From positions 20,954,587 through 21,018,586 of the forward strand of contig NC_071333.1 in the NCBI RefSeq assembly GCF_010183535.1: a stretch of DNA of 64,000 nucleotides. Direction: 5' to 3'. Shown one piece after another: positions 55,485 through 64,000 of the stretch. The number at the start of each line of letters is the position of its first letter. Position 1 is the first letter of the stretch. Made by a program: the position numbers and the translations under genes. The notes beneath the pieces are model-generated. The model ran no database searches and had not been told where the DNA came from. It saw nothing but the letters and a program-made list of their open reading frames with translations. Origin of the DNA: Caenorhabditis remanei (lineage: Eukaryota; Nematoda; Chromadorea; Rhabditida; Rhabditidae).

Positions 55485-55941
55485 TACAGTATCGGCCAAA
55501 AGTGTATCAATTTTAGATGTTTTCACTAAAAAAAACAATTTTGAGAAGATATCTCTTTATTCCTGATTGTCCTACAAAGAAAGTTTCGTATGGACTATAC
55601 ATATCGAAAATAAATTTTATTTTTGTAGTTAATCGTTCTTTTGTACGACGACTCTTTAGCAAGTAACAGTAAACTAAAGTAAACCAAGCTAAAACTCTAC
55701 TACTTCGCACTAAAGTCTACTAACACAAAAAACAAATCTATTTTTTAGCCTGTAACTTGCTTTCTTGAGAGTGCTCGTACAAAAAACATTTTCAACTACA
55801 AAAATGAAGTTCTGCCTTTGTTCTGTATAGTCCATATAAAAGTTTGTTTGTGAGTCAATCAGAGATACTAAGACATCTTCTCCAAGTTGATCAACAAAAC
55901 TGAAAACAACTTAAACTTATAAACTTTTGGCCGGCACTGTA
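55485..55941. mobile_element. 457-bp mariner-like MITE with long inverted arms
   Basis: The ends TACAGTATCGGCCAAAAGT and ACTTTTGGCCGGCACTGTA are inverted repeats of Tc1/mariner style with TA edges. Similarity continues inward for about 180 bases per arm (GAGAAGATATCTC / GAGAAGATGTCTTAG; TGGACTATAC / GTATAGTCCA; TTTTTGTAGTT / AACTACAAAAA). No transposase. Confidence 0.75.
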
Positions 55942-56149
55942 TCTCTAAATAAATACCAATGTTTCTGTTGAATTCGCGTTTTATAAATGATTGATTTGTT
56001 CCTAATAGTCACAGTTCAATTAAGAAACAATTTTCTTAATAACCTGGATATTTTTCCGTGATTTTCAAACAATCAGAATATCGTCCCAATTATTTCATTT
56101 TCTAAACCAAAAGTTATTTTGTAAAGCCATCCCACAACAAGTTTAAGTC

Positions 56150-56320
56150 GATAGCGTGCCAGAGATCAGAAGATCAACGTTTTGGATTGCCTAGTGTCGC
56201 GTAGGGAAACTTTGATAACCGAGTTTGCGCAAAAAGCGTAGGGCAGGTGGAATCTCTGATCAAAGCTGTGTTCATGCAAGATCACAACTCCAAACTATGT
56301 TTCTAGATTGATGCAGTAAG
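56150..56320. repeat. Dispersed repeat copy 1 (GATCAGAAGATCAACGT...)
   Basis: Shares AGATCAGAAGATCAACGTTT, GCCTAGTGTCGCGTA, GATAACCGAGTTTGCG, GCAGGTGG and GCTGTGTTCATGCAA with copies at 57290 and 62445. Confidence 0.7.
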
Positions 56321-56814
56321 GGAAGTTTAAGGCGGGTAATTTGATATTAGGATTATCATATTCCAGTGAGATAAACATGATTAGAGAACGGCGGAAGAAA
56401 CCGAGCAGCAGGTGACAGAGACTGATATTTTAATGGTTCGAAAGTTCATTTTCATGACAATTCAAAATGTTTCCGGAGCGGTGTTCCTTTCCTCGCACTT
56501 TTCGATATCTCTAGATTAGTGAAGAAAAGAGGAGGGAACAAAGGGAAATGTGTTTCGAGATTGGAACTACATCTTCGCAGCATTTCTTATTATTCATGAA
56601 AAAAGGTTTTTCCACAGACAGGGATATGTAACATTTATGAATGAAAACTTACTGAAAATCTCAATTAGAGAGTGGTAGAAAAAGCATCCGGGTGAGAACT
56701 AATAATATATAACATAGAAAATGCGACACTTGAAGTTTTAGTTGAAAATGATCACATTTGTGAATATGTTACTCTTTTTCAGTGCAAAAAGGATGAATTT
56801 CTGAGCTGTTTACA

Positions 56815-56997
56815 TAGACTGCCTGTAACTTATTGGTATGTGCCCGTAGAAAAAAGTTGTCAACTACAAAAAAAAGCTCTATTTGTGATCTGTATAGTCC
56901 ATGAACAATCAATATTGTGAGACAATCAGGGAGGCCGTGTCACAGTCACAAAGTTGACCACTTCCAGCAAATATCGCATCCTTTATGACCAGTACTG
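56815..56997. mobile_element. Half copy of the same MITE family
   Basis: Contains GTTGTCAACTACAAAAAAAAGCTC, CTGTATAGTCCATGAAC and GACAATCAG, ending CCAGTACTGTA. This corresponds to the right arm of 55485-55941; the left arm is absent. Confidence 0.5.
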
Positions 56998-57289
56998 TAA
57001 ACGTAAAGAGAATTCGTTTTAATTTCTTCTAATTTTTTTTTCCAAGAACGTTTGCAGTTCTGCAAGCAAATAATACTTCGGAAAAAACGATGTTTTTGTT
57101 GAATTTGCTTCCATTTTATAAATAATTGAACGTCGATTCCTAATGGTCACAGTTGTATTAAGATATTTTCTTGCTGATCTGGGTATTTATCACGAAATTT
57201 TCGAATCAGAAAATCTTCTTAATTATTTCATTTTCCAAACCAACAGTTTATTTTATTTGTGAAGTAATCACACAACATATATTAGATCA

Positions 57290-57468
57290 AAAGATCAGAA
57301 GAGGAACGTTTCTGGGTTGCCTAGTGTCGCGTTTGATAACGATAACGTAGCTTAAGCGGAAAGCGCACAGCAGGTGGGAAATGCTGGTAATCGCTGTTCA
57401 AGGCTGTGTTCATGCAATATCAAAAGTTCAAACCATGTTTCTAGGTTGATGAGGGAAATGTTGGAGCT
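57290..57468. repeat. Dispersed repeat copy 2, abutting the 3.36-kb palindrome
   Basis: AGATCAGAAGAGGAACGTTTC, GCCTAGTGTCGCGTTTG, CAGCAGGTGGG and GGCTGTGTTCATGCAA match copy 1. It ends where the palindrome begins. Confidence 0.7.
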
Positions 57469-57726
57469 TGAGAGCTGGAAGCAGTAGGTGTCTCGGCTTC
57501 AGCAATATTTACTTCCAAGGTGTAGAGTGCTGGAAACTAATTGTGTCGGGTTTTGGTACGTATTTTGAAATAGCATTGATGTCAATTAACAAGAACTGTA
57601 GTTTATAACCTTAGAGAAAATACGGTGAGCTAGCCATCCATCATAGTTGCAAGTTTTCTTAGTTCCGAAACGACCTAGCTGCTAAACGTCTCAGTTTCCA
57701 AGCCTTCCCCTCTCAGTACTCACCTG

Positions 57727-57841
57727 TCTCAAAACCACGCACAACCCTAACTGAATCCATTTTTGCACCGCATTCCGGTTTTAGCGTCAAGTAGAAAATG
57801 GTAGCTATTTCATAGGTGATGAGCACAGCGGTGTCCATATC
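57727..57841 (-). pseudogene. Captured exon-like segment, left arm of palindrome
   Basis: Inverted counterpart of 60456-60570, with the same acceptor, donor and encoded residues. Confidence 0.45.
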
Positions 57842-60455
57842 TGGAATATGGAATTTTTTATTTGAGGAGCGGTAGCGAGAATGTGGACTACGAGAAAGTG
57901 ATAAGAGGAAGTAGATAAATTGAGAAAGTGTCAAAAAACAAAATTATAATATAATCAGACGCTTAGTCGAGGAAAAGGGGGGGGGGTTGATAGAGAGGAT
58001 GAACTGAGTTTTTGGATATAGGATTTACAACGGCGTCTGTCCGTGTGTTCATCTGTCCGGAAAATATGTCATCAAGAAAGTAACGTTACAGGTATTCGAA
58101 ATCCATCTCAAAATTTGGTTTACCATTAAAACTAGCCGAGGTACGTCTATTTCAATTGAGAACTCGTCTGCCCCTGTGTCTGTGTGTCCTGATGTCGAAA
58201 TTATATATTTAAAAATGCTCAGACAAAAAAGATATGTATCTCGGTTGATTTTCCATTTACACAAAATCTGAAAATTGCTTTGAATTCCTCATATTGTCAG
58301 CTTTCGAAAATGAATAATTTGGAAATCTGGACAAATAGACCCACAGAATTTAGGGGTTCCTAATTGAAATTGCTGTAACTCACATGGAATGACTCCCGAC
58401 TGGCTCCACAAAATTTTTGAACTTTTTGGCTTATTTGATAGATTCTACAGAAAAAATGACAAACTGGACCTAGTTTTCGAGATTTTCAGATTTTTAGAAA
58501 ATCAATTTTTTTTCAAAAGTTTTTTTTCATCATTTTTTATCTCAATGTTCTCCCATCTGGCGAAAAAAGCAAAAACAAGTAAAAAGTAGAGAATTTCATA
58601 TACTTTTTGATAAGCTATGAACATTTTTTTGGTCATGTCCCTACTTTGACCAGACCCCCGAAAACTGAGAGTCAAAAAAAATAATTTTTTCTGTGAAGTC
58701 GTTGGGCTGTTTTAAAAAGCTTTAAAAAATAGAAGAACTCATGCAAACAAAGTTTTCACAAAAAAATTTGGGGGTAATCGCGAAAAAAAACGAATTAAAT
58801 TTTGTTGAAAATTTCGGTTTTTCAAGATTTTGATGGTGATAGGAAACATGTCATTTCTTCTGTTTAAGCTTTGAAAACGTTGATATATTTGAAGAAATTA
58901 ATAACCACCAACTTTCAAAACCTGTATCAAAAAGTTTGAATGTTTTCTGATCAGTTTCCAATTCCTAGCAGAGGCTCATAAAATGCATTCATTTGAGGTG
59001 GTGAAAATTTCAAAAGCTTGCAACGTGCTTTGAACGTCAGATAAACGACTGTTGTTTTGAAAACATACTTAAAATAGAAGAATTAACAAATTCGGACTCT
59101 TTAAACAAAAATTTTAATTTTAATTTTTTTTTGAAAATTTCATAAGGGACCACATGAAATTTTCATGAAAAATGAAAATTTTAAATTTTTGTTTTAAGTG
59201 TCCGAATTTCTTGAATTTTTCATTTGAAGCATGTTTTTAAAGCAAAAATTGTTTATCTGACGTTTAAAGCACGTTGCAAGCTTTTGAAATTTTCACCACC
59301 TCAGAAGAATGCAGTTTATGAGCCTCTGCTACGAATTGGAAACTGATCAGGAAACATTCAAACTTCTTGATACAGGTTTTAAAAGTTTGTGGTTATTAAT
59401 TTCTTTAAATATATCAACGTTTTCAAAGTCTAAACAGAAGAAATGACATGTTTCCTATCACCATCAAAATCTTGAAAAACCGAAATTTTCAACAAAATTT
59501 ATTTCGTTTTTTTTTCGCGATCACCCCCAAATTTTTTATTGAAAAATTTGTTTGCATGAGTTCTTCTATTTTTTAAAGCTTTTTAAAACAGCCCAACGAC
59601 TTCACAGAAAAAATTATTTTTTTGACTCTCAGTTTTCGGGGGTCTGGTCAAAGTAGGGACATGACCAAAAAAATGTTCATAGCTTATCAAAAAGTATATG
59701 AAATTTTCTACTTTTTACTTGTTTTTGCTTTTTTCGCCAGATGGGATAACACTGAGATAAAAAATGATGAAAAAAAATTTTGAAAAAAAATTGATTTTCT
59801 AAAAATCTGAATATCTCGAAAACTAGGTCCAGTTTGTCATTTTTTCTGTAGAATCTATCAAATAAGCCAAAAAGTTCAAAAATTTTGTGGAGCCAGTCGG
59901 GAGTCATTCCATGTGAGTTACAGCAATTTCAATTAGGAACCCCTAAATTCTGTGGGTCTATTTGTCCAGATTTCCAAATTATTCATTTTCGAAAGCTGAC
60001 AATATGAGGAATTCAAAGCAATTTTCAGATTTTGTGTAAATGGAAAATCAACCGAGATACATATCTTTTTTGTCTGAGCATTTTTAAATATATAATTTCG
60101 ACATCAGGACACACAGACACAGGGGCAGACGAGTTCTCAATTGAAATAGACGTACCTCGGCTAGTTTTAATGGTAAACCAAATTTTGAGATGGATTTCGA
60201 ATACCTGTAACGTTACTTTCTTGATGACATATTTTCCGGACAGATGAACACACGGACAGACGCCGTTGTAAATCCTATATCCAAAAACTCAGTTCATCCT
60301 CTCTATCAACCCCCCCCCCTTTTCCTCGACTAAGCGTCTGATTATATTATAATTTTGTTTTTTGACACTTTCTCAATTTATCTACTTCCTCTTATCACTT
60401 TCTCGTAGTCCACATTCTCGCTACCGCTCCTCAAATAAAAAATTCCATATTCCAG

Positions 60456-60570
60456 ATATGGACACCGCTGTGCTCATCACCTATGAAATAGCTACCATTT
60501 TCTACTTGACGCTAAAACCGGAATGCGGTGCAAAAATGGATTCAGTTAGGGTTGTGCGTGGTTTTGAGAC
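60456..60570 (+). pseudogene. Captured exon-like segment, right arm of palindrome
   Basis: A TTCCAG acceptor, then an open segment DMDTAVLITYEIATIFYLTL and KPECGAKMDSVRVVRGFET, ending at a GTGAGT donor. Composition and splice sites look like a genuine internal exon. Its identical mirror is at about 57727-57841 on the minus strand. No flanking exons were found; gene of origin unknown. Confidence 0.45.
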
Positions 60571-60829
60571 AGGTGAGTACTGAGAGGGGAAGGCTTGGAA
60601 ACTGAGACGTTTAGCAGCTAGGTCGTTTCGGAACTAAGAAAACTTGCAACTATGATGGATGGCTAGCTCACCGTATTTTCTCTAAGGTTATAAACTACAG
60701 TTCTTGTTAATTGACATCAATGCTATTTCAAAATACGTACCAAAACCCGACACAATTAGTTTCCAGCACTCTACACCTTGGAAGTAAATATTGCTGAAGC
60801 CGAGACACCTACTGCTTCCAGCTCTCACC

Positions 60830-61610
60830 TCTAGATCCAATAGAAGGCGACGATGAAAACACAAAACCAGAGGCTCATTTTATTTAAAATTAAAAAAACT
60901 CTTATTCAACGGATATTGATCCTATACACCTTAAATTCCTGATGTGTGATTTTTGAAAACCCACATAATGAAGACAAGTCATTCAAACTAATTTAACTAT
61001 TTTACAAGTATGGCACAAAGTTTTCGTAAATTACCCCACAAGTACTCGTGATTCTCACTTTGTTTTCGTTTTCGTTTCTCCCCTTTTGGTAGTTCCCGTT
61101 TTATGCTTTCTCCCCAAACAGTAGGGCTTCTTGAAACCATTCGATCACAGTTTCAATCCAATTATCACTGTACCCCCATTGATGTGAACGCTGGCATATG
61201 TAACCGTTCTGATGTTTTTAAAAAAGTTTTATTTAAACCCGCCCATGTCTTCAATACCTAATTACCTATTCCCAAAACAAAAACTCTGTTCTATCTGATC
61301 TTTATTCTCATAAAACTTCTCATTTCGTCACAAATTTTTTATTACTAGTATCATCTCGACTGACGTTAGTCATCTCTGCCTACGTAATCCGATCTCTCCC
61401 GCTCTCTTTCTTATATTTTGTCTAATTATTATTCAATTCCAAATTAGACTCTCGAAGCAACAACTCTCGCGATAACTTATCCAAGAAAACACAATTAGAG
61501 CCCCAAATCGTTACTACATTGTTTCAGAAATGACTTTGCAAAAGAACTGTATGTAAAAGAACTGCGAGAAGAAAAACTCTGTTGCATTAGAACTGTGAAA
61601 TAAACGCAAG
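60830..61610. other. Intergenic DNA between palindrome and LINE fragment
   Basis: T/C-rich with no clean frame. It could include further 5' remains of the RTE element that can no longer be read. Confidence 0.3.
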
Positions 61611-61620
61611 CAGAACCAAA

Positions 61621-62345
61621 GTGATGAAAAACAAATTTACCTCAATTCATCAAATAAATATAAGAAACAACAATGTTACGACCACAATTGAAGATGTTGA
61701 GGAATACGTGTATTTGGGAAGACTGCAAAATACGAAAAACGACCTAGAGCCAGAAATACACAGAAGACAACGATCAGGATGGGCGGCATTGAATAACATC
61801 AAGAACACAACAGATGCTTTATCATGTCCAAAAATCCGAGCCTAACTCTTCGACGCCACTGTCTTCCCCGCGTTGACATATGGATCAGAAACATGGACTT
61901 TCATCATAGCTCTATCCGAAAGAGTAAGAGTTACACATGCCGCACTTGAACGGAAACTCATCGAAATTACCCTCACTGAACAGCGAGAAAAAAACCTTCA
62001 CAGAGAAGACATAAGGAAGCTATCCCAAGTAAAAGATCCTCTTGTATTCTTAACTAAACGAAAGTTGGGGTGGGCTGCCACGTGATGAGAAGGAACGATA
62101 ATCGGTAGACAACGCTACTTCAAGAATGGATTCCCAGAAATGAGAAAAGACCAGTAGGAAGACCAGGAATGCGATGGGCCGACTCCCCGAGGAAAGAGAT
62201 TTCAGTGCGACAAGGAAACCAACTGATCGAACCTTGGAGCACAATCGCCAAAGATTGAAACAAGTGGATAGCTGTGATTCGCGCCCACACCAACTGAGCT
62301 AAGAACGGATCGACTAAGTAACTAAGTAAGTAAGTAAGTAAGTAA
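61621..62345 (+). mobile_element. RTE-type LINE fragment (3' end)
   Basis: Interrupted frames encode VEEYVYLGRLQNTKNDLEPE, RRQRSGWAALNNIKNTT, then after a stop LFDATVFPALTYGSETWTF, ALERKLIEITLTEQREKN, HREDIRKLSQVKDPLVFL and KRKLGWAAT. These are the C-terminal motifs of RTE-family reverse transcriptases (V-YLG, ALTYGSETW, W-GHV region). Downstream PRNEKRPVGRPGMRWADS-like remains need a frameshift. It ends in tandem TAAG units (62318-62345), like RTE tails. The 5' part with the catalytic domain is missing, so it is inactive. Confidence 0.75.
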
Positions 62346-62439
62346 CTATGAACTATCAGAATATCGTCTCAATGGTTTTATTCTCTAAACCCAAAGTTTG
62401 TTCTCTTTTTAAAACCATTAAGCACCTCGTCTGAGGTCT

Positions 62440-62580
62440 AGAGATCAGGAGATCAACGTGTTTAGTGTCGCGTAAGTCGCGTAGGAAAATTTTGATAACG
62501 GAGCTTGACCGGAAAGCGAACAGCAGGTGGCAAAGGTTGGTTTATTCGAATTTGGAACTCAAAATGTTTCCGGGGCGTAT
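62440..62580. repeat. Dispersed repeat copy 3
   Basis: GAGATCAGGAGATCAACGTG, TTAGTGTCGCGTA, TTGATAACGGAGCTTG and CAGCAGGTGGCAAAG match the copies at 56150 and 57290. Confidence 0.65.
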
Positions 62581-62972
62581 CAACAGAAATATGATATTAT
62601 CAAAATAACCTGATAAAGTGAAAGGAGGCGGCTAATATGTTATTTGATGCAAGCATATGTATATACTTTGGTTCGAGATAAAATGTACTTCAATTACGCA
62701 AGGAGGAAACATAGCCACACCCAAAACGGAAAAGGTGGAGCTTAGCGGAGCAGAAGGAAATTATCTTGCATGAACTCGAGCATTCTGGTTTCCTCGGCAA
62801 CATTTATGGAAAGCCCTGGAGCAACATATCGGAGCAGAATGTAATGTATCGGTGATAGTTTGTGTCTATAACCATTTCATACTTTGCTCACTTCTAATAT
62901 TCATATTATTATCATATTGTCAAACTACTGGTGTTATCTTGACGCTTTGTGTTAGCGTCTTGAAATTTCGAA

Positions 62973-64000
62973 ATGTATCGGAGTGATTATTTTGGAATTC
63001 TAATTATTTTATTATTTGTTTTGGCTGTCACAACTGGACCCGATGTATGTCCATCAATACGATATGAATCCAGCCTTTTGAATATGCTTCAAGGAAACTG
63101 TGGTGAGATACTGATTCCGATAAACTATTTTTGGAAACTTTCAGTCAATCAATCAAGTATCAGTATTTATTCAGCAAGAAGCTTTCTTACAAACAACTCG
63201 GCTTCCACTACCTGGCAAAGTGAGTATAACTAAAACTTAATCCAGTTATTAAGTTGCCATTGCGGGAGCTTGATAAATTGTTTCAGACCATTTTTTGGAG
63301 TGAAAATACTGCCGTGCGCGGCATCTTTGCAAACGTCCAATTCATTGCCACCAAACCCTCTTCTTGGTTAGTGTTTTTAATCCTAATTAAAACAGTCCAA
63401 TTACCTCGAATAATTGTTTCAGATAACTTCTTCGCATCAAGAACTCGGATGAATAGGACCCTTCAGAGCACGTCTACCGCTAGCCATCTTCCAACAAATT
63501 TGGTATCAGGACTGTTACAACCAATCAATATGTTACCAAAAACACACTATCTTGGTTAGTATTCTTCTCAATATTTATTGTATCCTCCTCTTTTTCAGGA
63601 AGTCAAGAACTGAATTCACATTTTGCAACATCTTCCCTGTGAAAGCTTTAAATCCAAACACTCCTCAGTTCGAGCCAAGGTAAATCAAAATTACATTGTA
63701 AACTTTCAAAACTTTCAAAAAAAACTTTCAAATTATTTTCAGATTCCCCATCGTGGACACCAAATCAGTCGTTCATGACAAAACATGAAATGGAGCAAAT
63801 ATAAGATTCACCAGTCTCAGGAGATTGCTCTCCACAGGATTTGGCTAGGCAGTTCTATGCAATTCTTGCGTATGGACCACCCGATGAACGCAAAATGAAG
63901 ACAGTCGAAGTCTTGGAGCACACTGTGAAGTCTCCAATTTATGAAGATTGGATTAATGGTTAGTAGAATCGAACCATTTTCGAATTGTTTCTCTTATACT
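62973..64000 (+). pseudogene. Decayed secreted-protein gene, continuing past the right edge
   Basis: ATG 62973 starts a signal-peptide-like MYRSDYFGILIILLFVLAVT. Exons about 62973-63100, 63146-63220 and 63246-63366 join in frame (QSSISIYSARSFLTN, LRELDKLFQTIFWSENTAVR). The next junction (63367-63422 removed) breaks the frame. The exon 63423-63555 (Ser/Thr-rich, TLQSTSTASHLPTNLVSGLL) continues in phase to one at about 63600 with TGA and TAA. It then runs to SPSWTPNQSFMTKHE...QI-stop-DSPVSGDCSPQDLARQF and AYGPPDERKMKTVEVLEHT, VKSPIYEDW and a donor near 63960. At least three stops plus the frame break indicate a pseudogene, unless alternative splicing rescues parts. Family unknown. Confidence 0.5.

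Larger units (their letters stand above)
57469..60827. mobile_element. 3.36-kb palindrome carrying a mirrored exon
   Basis: Left arm about 57469-59129 and right arm about 59178-60827 are near-identical inverted copies around a loop of about 50 bases. The outer ends are TGAGAGCTGGAAGCAGTAGG and its inverse. No obvious target duplication was found. The arms share a homopolymer (G run 57977-57987; C run about 60308-60318) and long A/T tracts. No transposase, but an exon-like frame is mirrored in both arms. Foldback transposon or inverted local duplication. Confidence 0.75.

Noticed and set aside
58389..60247. Frames of 66-76 codons in the 3.36-kb palindrome as genes
   Set aside because: A/T-rich composition, duplicated by symmetry, without splice context; only the 38-codon exon-like piece has good borders.

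Overview
The window looks like a rapidly evolving chromosome-arm region of a Caenorhabditis nematode (C. elegans or a close relative). The evidence is A+T-rich sequence, short introns with GT...TTTCAG borders, acceptor-like TTTCAG just upstream of start codons (trans-splicing style), worm-expanded families (F-box/FTH, F-box/FBA_2, DUF3557, CUB-like, nlp-type GGW peptides), and worm mobile DNA (RTE-type LINE, Polinton DNA polymerase, mariner-like MITEs, large foldback palindromes). Species is inferred; no search was run.

Layout. 1-3.6 kb: probable tail of a gene, a G/C-rich minisatellite and a few weak small genes. 3.6-8.7 kb: three decayed tandem copies of an unrecognised gene. 8.007-30.048 kb: the dominant structure, a direct tandem duplication with a unit of about 10.86 kb (copy A 8007-18870, copy B 18871-30048). 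Each copy carries an FTH-domain (F-box-A-like) gene, a TIR element holding a tRNA-Leu-like sequence, a Polinton DNA polymerase B fragment, a 340-residue coiled-coil gene of unknown function, a tRNA-like Pol III-type sequence, and an opposed pair of DUF3557 (pseudo)genes. The copies are nearly identical, but copy A has a nonsense change in the FTH gene and lacks about 304 bp near its end.

30.1-38 kb: an intact F-box/FBA_2 gene with a broken relative on the opposite strand, an orphan 5-exon gene and a 12-exon secreted CUB/VWA-like/CUB protein. 38.8-43.2 kb: two nlp-32-like glycine/tryptophan peptide genes with matching upstream regions, separated by a 2,000-bp palindromic element bounded by TA. 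43.6-46 kb: decayed FTH/F-box genes. 46.6-47.1 kb: a possible small cysteine-rich peptide gene. 48.2-52.3 kb: tandem paralogues of a signal-peptide, Thr-rich-linker protein, possibly distant transthyretin-like. 53.4-54.0 kb: a 6-exon orphan gene. 55.3-62.6 kb: mobile DNA, including a mariner-like MITE, a 3.36-kb palindrome carrying a mirrored exon, three scattered copies of a repeat and an RTE tail. 63-64 kb: a secreted-protein pseudogene running off the edge.

How the genes relate. The F-box, FTH and DUF3557 products would be expected to act as, or derive from, substrate adaptors of SCF ubiquitin ligases. The CUB-like protein and the nlp peptides are the kinds of secreted products tied to worm epidermal and intestinal defence. 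The mix of defence-type families, recent duplication and decay fits a fast birth-and-death locus rather than a single pathway.
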